Assembly (NCBI GenBank): GCA_963743705.1
Contig: CAVUQS010000021.1
Coordinates: forward strand, 310,001-374,000
Source of the DNA: PALSA-243 sp963743705
Lineage (GTDB): Bacteria; Acidobacteriota; Terriglobia; Bryobacterales; Bryobacteraceae
Direction: 5' to 3'
DNA: 64,000 bases
Numbering within the stretch: position 1 is the first letter of the stretch; the number at the start of each line of letters is the position of its first letter. The translations under genes and the position numbers were made by a program. This document shows positions 1 to 8,578 of the stretch, piece by piece. Below the pieces are notes generated by a model. That model made no database searches. It had not been told where the DNA came from and was given only the letters and a program-made list of their open reading frames with translations.

Positions 1-157
1 GATCCACAAGATCGAAATGTTGATAGTTAGACGAAGTATTTCCCCCAAGGATAGGGCCTGCACACTTACTGAACAGGCATCCGTACGCTGCGCGCAGCAT
101 ACCCGCGAGGTGGTGTTGGATAACCCTCGATGCTGTATCTCCTGACACAATAGTTTC

Positions 158-1834
158 GTGAAGCCGCCAAAACTTTCGCGCCGCAAACTCCTGGCGCTGT
201 CAGCCTCGTTGCCCGCCGTTGCATCCGCGCAAACCGCGCGCGCCGCCGATGGCTATGTCGATATCCTGCGGCCGCCCGATCTCGCCGTGGCGTTCCTCGA
301 AAGCGACGCCGCTCCTCTCCGGCATGAAGGGCCGCGATGGAATGGCTCGGGTATTTCCGTGCAAATGGAACCGGAGGCCGGCGGCACTCCGATCCGCATC
401 GAAGCGCCGGGGGCCGCGGTGTCTCGTCTGCATCTGCGCTGGCACGCGGCCGTGCCGGAGCGCTGGCGCATTCTCAACGACCAGTGGGAGCGCAGCTACG
501 GCGACCTCGAATGGCGCGGCTTGATCGGCGAGCGCATTCTGCCGTGGTATTTCCTGGCGTTCGACGGCAAAGCCACGCACGGTTACGGCGTCGCGACGGG
601 CGCCGCGTGCTTCGCGTTCTGGCAGGCCGATCCGGCAGGGATTTCCCTGTGGCTGGACCTGCGCAACGGCGGCTCGCCCGTTCGTCTCGGCCAGCGCACG
701 TTGGAGGCTGCGGTGATCCGGGTCCGGCGCGGCGCCGCGAATGAGAGCTCGTTTCAATCCGCGCGGCGCTTCTGCCGCCAGCTTTGCGCTAAGCCGCGCC
801 TGGCAACGGCGCCCGTCTACGGCGGCAACAATTGGTATTACGCGTACGGTCGTAATTGCTCGGCGGCGGCGATCGAGCGCGATGCCGCGTTGATGGCGGA
901 ACTTGCGCCGGCGGGGCCGAACCGGCCGTTCATGGTGATCGACGACGGTTGGTCGTTGACCAACACGGCGGGACCCTGGGAGCGCGGCAACGCCGGCTTT
1001 CCCGATATGCCTGGGCTGGCGGCGGCGATGAAACGGCAAGGAGTGCGTCCTGGAATCTGGCTGCGGCCGCTGGCCACCACGGCAGAGGTTCCGGGGGAGG
1101 CGCGCCTCCGGCCCCGCGTGAATTCGCGCACGGCGACGCTCGATCCGAGCCTGCCTGAGACCATCGAAACCGTCCGCCAGGATATCGGCCGCATGGCTTC
1201 GTGGGGCTTCGAGATGATCAAGCACGACTACACCAGCTTCGACTTGCTGGGACGCTGGGGCTCGACGATGGGCGCCGACCTGACCGAACCCGGCTGGCAT
1301 TTCGCCGACCGTTCGCGCACCACCGCCGAGATCGCGCTGGCGCTTTACCGTGCGATTCGCGAAGCGGCAGGAGACGCGCTGATCATCGGCTGCAACACTT
1401 TCGGGCATCTCTCCGCCGGCCTGTTCGAACTGCAGCGCACCGGCGACGACACCAGCGGCCGCGATTTCCATCGCACTCGCCGCATGGGCGTCAACACGCT
1501 GGCGTTCCGCGGCCCGCAGCACCGGGCGTTCTTCGATCTCGATGCGGATTGCGCACCGATCACGCCGCAGATTCCCTGGGCGATGTCAGCGCGCTGGCTC
1601 GATCTGGTGGCGCGCAGCGGCACCGCGCTATTCGTTTCGCCCGATCCCCAGGCAGTGAACGCGGAATCGAAGCAGGCCGTACGGCGCGCGTTCGCCGCCG
1701 CGGCCCAGCCGCGTGAGCTCGCCGAACCGCTCGACTGGATGGAGACCACCACGCCCGGCCGCTGGCGCATCGATGGACACACGGTGGACTATGACTGGTA
1801 CGGTGTGGACGGAGCGACGCCGTTTCCGCGTTAG
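158..1834 (+). CDS. Exported alpha-galactosidase-like glycoside hydrolase (GH36/GH27 clan)
   Basis: Probably hydrolyses alpha-linked galactosides or related glycans outside the cytoplasm. The protein has 558 residues. It opens with a twin-arginine-like signal (LSRRKLLALSA, residues 6-16) followed by an Ala-rich cleavage region. The centre carries a GH-D clan (beta/alpha)8 barrel pattern: FMVIDDGW near residue 258, RPGIWLRPL near 297, and MIKHDYTSFD near 351, whose Asp fits the K-x-D nucleophile of melibiases. The start is GTG with no clear Shine-Dalgarno sequence; no in-frame ATG precedes the Tat motif. The 3' end overlaps the convergent exonuclease gene by 4 bp. Exact substrate is unknown; family membership at clan level is well supported. 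Confidence 0.8.
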   Translation: MKPPKLSRRKLLALSASLPAVASAQTARAADGYVDILRPPDLAVAFLESDAAPLRHEGPRWNGSGISVQMEPEAGGTPIRIEAPGAAVSRLHLRWHAAVPERWRILNDQWERSYGDLEWRGLIGERILPWYFLAFDGKATHGYGVATGAACFAFWQADPAGISLWLDLRNGGSPVRLGQRTLEAAVIRVRRGAANESSFQSARRFCRQLCAKPRLATAPVYGGNNWYYAYGRNCSAAAIERDAALMAELAPAGPNRPFMVIDDGWSLTNTAGPWERGNAGFPDMPGLAAAMKRQGVRPGIWLRPLATTAEVPGEARLRPRVNSRTATLDPSLPETIETVRQDIGRMASWGFEMIKHDYTSFDLLGRWGSTMGADLTEPGWHFADRSRTTAEIALALYRAIREAAGDALIIGCNTFGHLSAGLFELQRTGDDTSGRDFHRTRRMGVNTLAFRGPQHRAFFDLDADCAPITPQIPWAMSARWLDLVARSGTALFVSPDPQAVNAESKQAVRRAFAAAAQPRELAEPLDWMETTTPGRWRIDGHTVDYDWYGVDGATPFPR

Positions 1835-2697
1835 CGGCCCGCGTGAAGTTTTGCCGCGAGCGCCGCTGCATCCAGACGCGCCGCGATGGCGTCAAATGCG
1901 GGCTTGGGCCCTTCCCATTGCAGCTCGTCCACGTCATCAAACAAGGCGATGTCGGTGCGCAAAGTGGCGAGCGTCCGGAAGAGCAGTGCGAGATCGCGCT
2001 CGCGCACGAGTGTTGCCGCCAAAGTAGTCGCGCTGGACGCATTGACCTTCCAATCGCCCGCCGACGCCGGAATGTCTTCGATGTGGCCAAACTTGGCAAG
2101 TACCGCAGCGGTAGATTTTGCGCCCCACCCGGGAAGCCCCGGGTATCCATCCGCCGCATCGCCCACCAGCGCCAGGTAATCGGGAATGGATTCTGGCGGC
2201 ACGCCGAACTTCTGAATGACTCCGGCTTCATTGATCGTCGTTCGCGTGCGGCGGTTCAACTGCACCACGCGGTCGCCGCGCACGCATTGCGTCAGGTCCT
2301 TATCCGGAGTGCAAATGATCACGCGATCGACGCGCGCATCGCGCGCCGCAGCGGCCGCGCCGGCCGCGAGAGCGTCGTCGGCCTCGAATTCCACCATCGG
2401 CCAGACGGTCACGCCCGCGGCGGCGATCGTTTCTTCGAGCAACGGAAATTGAGATAGCAAATCGGGGTCGATGCCCTCGCCCGTCTTGTAGCCGGGCCAA
2501 AGATCGTTACGGAACGACTCGATGACGTGATCGGTGGCGACGGCGAGGTGAGTCGCGCCTCCCTGGATCATTCCCAATACCGAGGAAAGCACGCCGCGCA
2601 CCGCCGCGATTTCATGCCCGTTGCGGTCTCGCGCGGAGGGCAACGCGTAATAGTGGCGGAAGAGTTCGTACGTGCCGTCGATGAGGTGGATTTCCAA
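1831..2697 (-). CDS. 5'-3' exonuclease (PolI N-terminal/FEN-type)
   Basis: A stand-alone 5' nuclease of 288 residues, equivalent to the first third of DNA polymerase I, without a polymerase domain. It would remove RNA primers or 5' flaps during replication and repair. Visible motifs are LIDGTYELFRHYYA at the N-terminus, the metal-binding FEADDALAAG near residue 102, TPDKDLTQ near 130, and a helix-3-turn-helix DNA-binding region around GVPPESIPDYLALVGDAADG (164-183) with GLPGWGAKS. These acidic residues form the two-metal centre in the family. It ends tail to tail with the glycosidase gene, sharing 4 bp. The gene upstream in the same direction is a thioredoxin fusion with no obvious link. Confidence 0.88.
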   Translation of the reverse strand: MEIHLIDGTYELFRHYYALPSARDRNGHEIAAVRGVLSSVLGMIQGGATHLAVATDHVIESFRNDLWPGYKTGEGIDPDLLSQFPLLEETIAAAGVTVWPMVEFEADDALAAGAAAAARDARVDRVIICTPDKDLTQCVRGDRVVQLNRRTRTTINEAGVIQKFGVPPESIPDYLALVGDAADGYPGLPGWGAKSTAAVLAKFGHIEDIPASAGDWKVNASSATTLAATLVRERDLALLFRTLATLRTDIALFDDVDELQWEGPKPAFDAIAARLDAAALAAKLHAGR

Positions 2698-2733
2698 GGC
2701 TCGCCTCCAGCATAGCCGGAAGCGAGGCGAGTG

Positions 2734-3900
2734 TTACCAGGCCGTGGGCCGCACCGCGGAATCTACCACCACAAACTCCAGTTCGCGATGCGTGGGGACC
2801 AGCTCCAAACCCACACCTTCGCGCACGGCGGTCAGGAAGGATTTCGGATCGGAAGCATCCCACTTCAGCGAGTAGTCGAAATTCCCTTTGATGCCGGTTT
2901 CGTCGAAAATCGGACCGAGATCTCGCGGAGCCAGATTCACGATCCAACCGAGCGGCAGCGCGTGAATCTGCCGGTTGCCGGCTGTGCCCTCTGTGTGAGT
3001 GCGCCCCGCACCGGGCGTTGCTTTCAAATCCGCGCCGGGAATGCGGCGCAATTCGTAAACCGGCGCGTCGCGCGTCACTTTGTGCGTTTGCGCGCGGAAG
3101 CCCATGTCGAGCGCCACCTTCAACGCGTCGGCTTCTTTCATCGCGGGCCCCGGCAGCACCAGAGAGACATCATAGGCGTCATGACCCACCCATTCTTCGC
3201 CGATCACTCGCGACGCCGGAACACCGTAGACCTGGCTCAGGATGCTCGCCAACGTGATGCTGTAGGTAACAAAGCCCTTGCCGTATTTGGCTCGGCCGCC
3301 CGGTGATGTATGCGTCACCGAGATGGGAGACGCCGGACGGATCGAGATCTCGAAGATCGATTGCGGCAAAGCCTGCGTGTCCACGCCGCCCGATTCGAGC
3401 TTGATCGTGACTGGCTTTCCTGCCAGGAAATCCTCCAGCGTGGCTTCGGTCAACGCTTTCGGATGGCCGATGGCGCGCACAGTACCGCTTGCGTCCACCA
3501 GCACTGTGGTCGGCCGCATTTCGACGACAAACGAATCGAACGTCTTTCCCTGGCCATCGAGCCCGATCCAACCCGACATCGGTTTGTCTTTCAGAAAGCG
3601 CGCGATTAGCTCCGGAGATTCGTCGGTGACAGAGAGGAATCGGATGGGGCGGTCCTGAAACCGCTCAACAAGCTTGTTCCAATGCGGAATCTCCTCGACG
3701 CAAGGGCCGCACCAGGTGGCCCAGAATTCGAGTACGGTGGCTTTGCCGCGAAGCGCGTCCCAACTCGCGGCGCTCCCCGAGGGCGCTTGCAGCACTTGCG
3801 TCAACGACAGCGCCGGCGCAGGCTTGCCGGCCTCCACTGCGGCCGCTGAACCGAAGCGCGCCGCGGCCAATGACAATGCCAGTAAACACAGAGATCGCAT
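2734..3900 (-). CDS. Exported TlpA-like thioredoxin fused to TIGR03435 domain
   Basis: 388 residues with an N-terminal signal peptide (MRSLCLLALSLAAARFGSAA). Residues about 25-165 form an AhpC/TSA or TlpA-type thioredoxin fold with the redox motif WATWCGPCVEEIPHW, followed by the cis-Pro region RPTTVLVD. Residues about 180-388 match the TIGR03435 soil-associated domain typical of Acidobacteria (IFEISIRPAS..., GYGFRAQTHKV-type pattern, and the closing LELVPTHRELEFVVVDSA). The function of the TIGR03435 part is not known. The protein probably acts as a periplasmic or surface thiol oxidoreductase. The gene stands alone, facing the same way as its neighbours but with gaps of about 36-50 bp. Confidence 0.85.
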   Translation of the reverse strand: MRSLCLLALSLAAARFGSAAAVEAGKPAPALSLTQVLQAPSGSAASWDALRGKATVLEFWATWCGPCVEEIPHWNKLVERFQDRPIRFLSVTDESPELIARFLKDKPMSGWIGLDGQGKTFDSFVVEMRPTTVLVDASGTVRAIGHPKALTEATLEDFLAGKPVTIKLESGGVDTQALPQSIFEISIRPASPISVTHTSPGGRAKYGKGFVTYSITLASILSQVYGVPASRVIGEEWVGHDAYDVSLVLPGPAMKEADALKVALDMGFRAQTHKVTRDAPVYELRRIPGADLKATPGAGRTHTEGTAGNRQIHALPLGWIVNLAPRDLGPIFDETGIKGNFDYSLKWDASDPKSFLTAVREGVGLELVPTHRELEFVVVDSAVRPTAW

Positions 3901-3951
3901 GCGGATTCCTCGCTTATCAGACGCCGGGAGGCGACGATCCGTTGGTGCAAG

Positions 3952-4893
3952 TTACCGCGTTTCTTTATGAGCCGGCGGCTGACTGGCTAGGAGCGTGAAG
4001 ACTTCGAGGATTTGCGCCCGTTTGGCAGGGTCCAGGCGAAGATACTGCCGGTTGCCCTGCCCTGCGATGAAATGCGTGGCGCCGTTCGCGCCTACAGTCA
4101 CTGCGCCGGCCTCGGAGCGCGTGAAATATCGACGATCGGGCCGCACGGCTTCGAGCGCGGCGGTCAGATCCCACGTCGGCCGGTTGTAAGGCATCTTGGC
4201 ATACGCACGATAGGACTCAGAGATAGGATGCCTGAGCGCGTACGTGAAATCATGCTCAATGCTCGCGGCGGGATAGAGCAAATCGCGCCCAATTTCAAAG
4301 CCGCTGAAGACGATGGGCGTTGGCCACCGCTCGAAAACGGCTTTGGCCGATGGAACGTCGATGCGCACGTTGTACTCCGGCTCGCCTCCGGCAAAGTTAC
4401 CCGCCATGGCGACCACCAGCGCGACCTTTTCCCTCGCGAGCGCGGCGCCTTCAGGCGAATCGAGCAGCGCGGCAAGATTGGTGCTGAAGCCTGTCTGCAC
4501 GATAACGACTTTCTCCTGCGCGGCTGAGAGCAGGCGGCGAAGAATCACCGGCGCGGATTCAGCTTGACCGCCGCCGGCCTTGGCGCCGCCCAGAACCGCT
4601 TTCATATAGCCATCGTTCGCGCCGCCTTTGAGTTCGCGGATTGCGGCGCCTACGGGCAGATCGCCGCGGCCGTAGAAGCGATTGATCATGCGCACATAGG
4701 GGACCGCCGCGGGGTTGGCATTGGTCAGCGTGACGCCGATCAAATTGCATTCGCCGCGGTCGCTCAGGGCGTGCAGCATGGCCAGCGCCAGCGCGTCGTC
4801 GATGTCGTTGCCCATGTCCGTGTCGAAAATCACGGGACGCGCAGCGAAGCAGATGCGCGTCAGCAGAAAGCAGAGGATGAACAGGCGCCGCAT
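3952..4893 (-). CDS. Exported nucleoside hydrolase (IunH family)
   Basis: Ribonucleoside hydrolase fold, likely cleaving N-glycosidic bonds of purine or pyrimidine nucleosides to free base and ribose. The family signature DTDMGNDIDDALAL (calcium-binding Asp cluster) lies right after a signal peptide (MRRLFILCFLLTRICFA), so the enzyme is exported. I start at the ATG at 4893 because GGAGAAGCC precedes it with good spacing and the signal peptide begins there; an upstream ATG at 4923 would add ten residues that spoil the signal. The mature protein is about 296 residues, near the usual family length. Divergent from the paralogue pair at 4955, with about 60 bp between. Confidence 0.85.
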   Translation of the reverse strand: MRRLFILCFLLTRICFAARPVIFDTDMGNDIDDALALAMLHALSDRGECNLIGVTLTNANPAAVPYVRMINRFYGRGDLPVGAAIRELKGGANDGYMKAVLGGAKAGGGQAESAPVILRRLLSAAQEKVVIVQTGFSTNLAALLDSPEGAALAREKVALVVAMAGNFAGGEPEYNVRIDVPSAKAVFERWPTPIVFSGFEIGRDLLYPAASIEHDFTYALRHPISESYRAYAKMPYNRPTWDLTAALEAVRPDRRYFTRSEAGAVTVGANGATHFIAGQGNRQYLRLDPAKRAQILEVFTLLASQPPAHKETR

Positions 4894-4954
4894 GGCTTCT
4901 CCATAGTGCAGCCATCGCGTCAATCACCGCAAGCGCTCGATATAATCGACTACC

Positions 4955-5542
4955 ATGTGGAAGAGTTTGTGTTGGCTCGGCTGTGTGGCGTCCGCATGGG
5001 GGGCGAGCGATCTCGCCACTTACCGGCTGCTGGAACCCTCGACGCATTCCTTCGAGCTTGCCTACGACGTGACCATCGCGCGCGAAGGCGCGGCCTATTT
5101 TTACAATCCATTGCGCCCCGGTTCCATCGTTACCAAGGAGAGCGCCATCGATCTCGCCAGCGGCAAGCCGCTCGAAATGAAAACCGCGACGGGCCGCGAA
5201 GTAAAGGCCGCCGGAGGGGCGCCGGCGAGCACTCCGGATACCATGCAGTTTCTTTGGGTGAAGCTCATCCGGCCTGTGCCCAAAGGCGCCGAAACGCGCA
5301 TACGGATTCTGCGCACTTACACCGACGCCGCATCGTACCGCGCCACCGCAACGGGTTTCGTCTTCGAACGGCCATTGGAACCGACGCGCGACCTCGTGCT
5401 GCTGCCACCCGGCTATGAGCTGACCGGTTCACGCTCGCCGGGGATTGTCACGATCGACGCCGAACAACGCATCCACATCAGCTTTTTCAACGACCGTGAC
5501 GATTCGCTGCCAGTGCGTATCGAAGGGAGAAAACGTCCATGA
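4955..5542 (+). CDS. Secreted protein of unknown function, paralogue 1
   Basis: 195 residues with a signal peptide (MWKSLCWLGCVASAWGA). I do not recognise a named family. The mature part looks beta-rich: YRLLEPSTHSFELAYDV, then a pattern of charged strands, an IRILRTYTD segment and a closing SPGIVTIDAEQRIHISFFN. It shares this whole layout with the next gene (LLAPSTHQF, IRVEETYTD, SLDAEGRVTLRYTN), so the two are tandem duplicates. Its stop overlaps the next start by 4 bp (ATGA), which indicates translational coupling. Function unknown; export to the periplasm is the only safe inference. Confidence 0.7.
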   Translation: MWKSLCWLGCVASAWGASDLATYRLLEPSTHSFELAYDVTIAREGAAYFYNPLRPGSIVTKESAIDLASGKPLEMKTATGREVKAAGGAPASTPDTMQFLWVKLIRPVPKGAETRIRILRTYTDAASYRATATGFVFERPLEPTRDLVLLPPGYELTGSRSPGIVTIDAEQRIHISFFNDRDDSLPVRIEGRKRP

Positions 5543-6147
5543 AGCGCGCACTTTGGCTGATTCCGGCGCTGTTGACCGCGCAGGTTCATCGCGCCGAGCA
5601 GGATCGCGAGATTCGCTATTGGCTGCTAGCGCCCTCGACGCACCAGTTCCGCATTTCGCACGACTTCACCGTGACGCGTGAAGGCCAGAAATCGGTGCAC
5701 AGCTTCGTGCGCGCGGGCAGCGAGGTGCAGCCGGATTCCAAAATGTTCGACCTGGATACGGGCGAACCGCTGCACACGCATCTGGTGAGCGGCGCCGAGG
5801 TGAACGCGCTCGGCTACTACCCGACCCCGACCGATCCGAAGTCGGTGGTCGTGCAGGGCGACCTGCCGGGCCCGGTTGGCAAGGGCGAATCGGTGCGCAT
5901 CCGCGTCGAGGAGACTTACACCGACCCCGTCGGCTACAAGACCGAAGGCTCAGATTTGATCTGGACGAGAACGCTGGGACGTCCAGTCAACGACGTGACG
6001 CTGCCGGCAGGCTGGATGCTGACCGGCTCGAACATCCCGGCGCGCATCAGCCTCGATGCCGAAGGCCGCGTGACATTGCGGTACACCAATACGCGGAACG
6101 GCGATTTGGACGTGACCATTCGCGCGCGAAGCCGTAGCGGACGTTAA
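5539..6147 (+). CDS. Secreted protein of unknown function, paralogue 2
   Basis: 202 residues, with a signal peptide (MKRALWLIPALLTAQVHRA). It is homologous along its full length to the upstream gene, though diverged: shared blocks are (Y)xLLxPSTHxF, a TxREG turn, RIRxxxTYTDxxxY, and a C-terminal SxxAEGRVTLRYTN strand pair. The ATG overlaps the upstream TGA, and AGGGAGAAA lies just before it, so both are probably translated from one message. The role is unknown. The pair may form a heterodimer, but this is only inferred from tandem arrangement. Confidence 0.7.
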   Translation: MKRALWLIPALLTAQVHRAEQDREIRYWLLAPSTHQFRISHDFTVTREGQKSVHSFVRAGSEVQPDSKMFDLDTGEPLHTHLVSGAEVNALGYYPTPTDPKSVVVQGDLPGPVGKGESVRIRVEETYTDPVGYKTEGSDLIWTRTLGRPVNDVTLPAGWMLTGSNIPARISLDAEGRVTLRYTNTRNGDLDVTIRARSRSGR

Positions 6148-6251
6148 AGACAATACGTTCGCGGCGAACGTTCCTTCACAAGGAACGGCCCACCGAATGC
6201 TGTCCTCAAGATGCGCCAGTGCAACTCTTTGCCCGAGAGGAGAGGCTGAAT

Positions 6252-6590
6252 ATGCGACGAATTCTAATACTTGCGGCATTCGCGGGGCTTGCATTTGCAA
6301 CCACCGAATGGAGCGGACAGTTGGTAGACGCGAATTGCGCGAATCCCGCCGGTGGCGCGCGCGCCTGCATTCCGACTCCGGAGACTGCATCCTTCGGCAT
6401 CGTCATCGCCGGCACAGCCTATCGCCTCGACGATAAAGGCAATCAAAAGGCGCAGCGAGCCCTCAAACTGCGCGCGGCGCTGAGCGATAACCCCGCCAAA
6501 CTCACGGTGTTACCTGTGGGCGTCTCGATCGTTGGAAACCAGGCCGGGGAGACCCATTTCATCCTGGTCCACCAACTGGTGCTGGAATAA
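6252..6590 (+). CDS. Small secreted protein of unknown function
   Basis: 112 residues from the ATG at 6252, which sits behind an AGGAGAGG Shine-Dalgarno sequence and starts a clear signal peptide (MRRILILAAFAGLAFA). An upstream ATG at 6219 is in frame but would bury the signal. The mature part contains two Cys (DANCANPAGGARACIP) and a WSGQLVDANC opening that resembles short Acidobacterial secreted proteins with an OB-like or beta-barrel layout. I cannot assign a function. It follows the paralogue pair by about 100 bp. Confidence 0.65.
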   Translation: MRRILILAAFAGLAFATTEWSGQLVDANCANPAGGARACIPTPETASFGIVIAGTAYRLDDKGNQKAQRALKLRAALSDNPAKLTVLPVGVSIVGNQAGETHFILVHQLVLE

Positions 6591-6649
6591 GGCCCGAAAA
6601 CCGCCGGGCGCCCGTTGTTATCTACGTTGTCATATACTGCGAATAACCT

Positions 6650-7474
6650 ATGGGAGGCCCGGCGTTCATCCCGCCGCAGGATGCCCTGCGCACGATCTCA
6701 CGCGATCTGCGATTTCATCCCTGCGCGGTCGAGCGCCCGCAACTGCTGACCGTACACCAACTGGCGGCATTTAATCTCGACGGATATCTGCGGCCCATCG
6801 CTATCTTCGATGACCGGGAGATGGCGGAGATCCGGCGCTACTTCGATTCCTTACTCGCGCAGACCTTGGCAGCCGGGGGCAACAGTTATTCGATCAGCAC
6901 CGCGCATATGCAGCACGGCCTCGTCTACGACCTCCTAACCGATGCGAGAATCGTCGCTTATGTGAAAGACCTGCTAGGCGAGGATGTCATCGGGTGGGGC
7001 TCTCATTTCTTCTGCAAAATGCCCGGCGACGGTAAGCGCGTCTCCTGGCATCAGGACGCCAGCTACTGGCCGCTCTCGCCGTCGAAGGCGGTGACTGTCT
7101 GGCTCGCGATTGACGACGCCGACACAGGCAACGCCTGCATGCGCTTTCTCCCCGGTTCGCATTGGTACGGGCACCTGACCTACACGCTGACTGAAAACGA
7201 CGACTCCAACGTGCTCAACCAGGCGGTCGCGGACGTAGACCAGTTGGGCGCGCCGGTCGATAACCAACTCAAGGCCGGCGAAATCTCGATTCATAGCGAT
7301 CTTCTGGTGCACGGGTCGGAAGCCAACGAATCAGGCAGACGGCGTTGCGGCCTTACATTGCGATATTGCCCGGCGGACGTTCGAGCAGGGTTAGGGTGGA
7401 ACGCAAAGGGGGTGGTCGTTAGCGGCAGCGATCCTTCCGGCCACTGGGAGAACCCGCCCCGGCCGCCGTCCTAA
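6650..7474 (+). CDS. Phytanoyl-CoA dioxygenase (PhyH) family protein
   Basis: A non-haem Fe(II)/2-oxoglutarate oxygenase of 274 residues, likely cytoplasmic. Visible ligands are the HxD pair in VSWHQDASYWPL (about residue 140) and the distal His in ISIHSDLLVHGSEAN (about 217-224), followed by an Arg in RRRCGLTLRY that could bind 2-oxoglutarate. The family usually hydroxylates small molecules; the substrate here is unknown and need not be phytanoyl-CoA. Start at ATG 6650 has a poor ribosome site, so a start a little further in is possible. It ends against the convergent GT4 gene, sharing 4 bp (CTAA). Confidence 0.8.
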   Translation: MGGPAFIPPQDALRTISRDLRFHPCAVERPQLLTVHQLAAFNLDGYLRPIAIFDDREMAEIRRYFDSLLAQTLAAGGNSYSISTAHMQHGLVYDLLTDARIVAYVKDLLGEDVIGWGSHFFCKMPGDGKRVSWHQDASYWPLSPSKAVTVWLAIDDADTGNACMRFLPGSHWYGHLTYTLTENDDSNVLNQAVADVDQLGAPVDNQLKAGEISIHSDLLVHGSEANESGRRRCGLTLRYCPADVRAGLGWNAKGVVVSGSDPSGHWENPPRPPS

Positions 7475-8577
7475 CGCTTCGCTGCAAGCAAAACCGCCAA
7501 CGTCGCGCGCGCCGCGGCTTCCCACGAATACTTCGCCGCCTGACGCGGGCCCGCCTCGGCCAAGTGCGCACGCAGGCTATCATCGAATGCAATCCGTTCG
7601 ATAGCTCGCGCCATCTCGTCCGGATTATCCGGGTCGAACTTCACCGCCGCATCGCCCGCGATGCCCGCCATCGGTTCGCGGTTGGCGCAGGCCGACGGAA
7701 TTCCCGCCGCCAATGCTTCCAAAATGGGCATTCCGAAGCCTTCGAAGCGCGAAGGATACACGAACGCCCACGCCCGCGCGAAAAGATCGTAAACCTGTTC
7801 GCGCGGAATCCAGCCCGGGAATTCGACGGCATCCTCCAGTCCCAGCGAGCAGCGCAAATCGTGCAGCGGCCCGGTGACGAAGCCGTGCATGCCGCACACG
7901 GTCAGACGAAATTCCGGATGCGTCTTCCGGAAGATCGCGAACGCGCGCAGCAGGCCGTCGAGATTCTTGTGCGGATGCAGCGTCGAAACCGCTAGCAGCA
8001 GTTTCTCAGGACGCCGCACGGCGCTCAGGCGCGCGAATTCAGGGTCGACGCCATGTGGAATGACAGCGATCTTGGCTTTCGGCGTTCGCGGATAGAAGCG
8101 CAGAAGATCCGCCGCGGTGGCATCGGACACGGCGATCAAACTTCGCGAGCGCCGCGCCGACCAATAGAGGAAGAATCGCCAGAACGGCAAGTCGAACCAG
8201 CGGAAATACTCGGGATGCCGCTTATGCTGCAGGTCGTGGAACACCGTCACCTGCGGGCACAGCGAGAGCAGCGGCGCGGTGAAGCCGGGATTGAACATCA
8301 CGTCGAGCCGCAAGTGCGCCGCGGCGACGGCCAATGCCGTTTGCTCCCAGAGAATGCGCGCCGGGCGCACCGTGGCGCTGACGCCCTGCGGCATGTGCGT
8401 GAAATTCGGCGCCGCCGGAACCAGGTCCCCGCCGGTTTCGCGATTGGTGAAGATGAAATACTGATTGACGGCGTCTGCCGCCGCCATCGCCGTGAGCAGG
8501 GAGCGCAGATAGATCTCCGTGCCTCCGACGCCGCCCGGAATCAGGTAGAGCGCATTGATGCCGATGCGCGCCGGCAT
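7471..8577 (-). CDS. Glycosyltransferase family 4
   Basis: 368 residues with the GT-B layout. The N-terminal Rossmann half starts ARIGINALYLIPGGVGGTEIY, with the Gly-rich acceptor loop GGVGGTE. The C-terminal half carries VSTLHPHKNLDGLLRAF and the nucleotide-sugar motif PSRFEGFGMPILEALAAGIP, which has the E-x7-E signature of GT4 retaining enzymes. It probably adds a hexose or similar sugar to a lipid-linked glycan. It is the last gene of a five-gene minus-strand glycan operon, 1 bp after the TPR membrane protein gene. Confidence 0.9.
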   Translation of the reverse strand: MPARIGINALYLIPGGVGGTEIYLRSLLTAMAAADAVNQYFIFTNRETGGDLVPAAPNFTHMPQGVSATVRPARILWEQTALAVAAAHLRLDVMFNPGFTAPLLSLCPQVTVFHDLQHKRHPEYFRWFDLPFWRFFLYWSARRSRSLIAVSDATAADLLRFYPRTPKAKIAVIPHGVDPEFARLSAVRRPEKLLLAVSTLHPHKNLDGLLRAFAIFRKTHPEFRLTVCGMHGFVTGPLHDLRCSLGLEDAVEFPGWIPREQVYDLFARAWAFVYPSRFEGFGMPILEALAAGIPSACANREPMAGIAGDAAVKFDPDNPDEMARAIERIAFDDSLRAHLAEAGPRQAAKYSWEAAARATLAVLLAAKR

Positions 8578-8578
8578 C

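Noticed and set aside
1..157. Regulatory features upstream of the first gene
   Set aside because: No clear promoter, hairpin or small gene could be supported in these bases.
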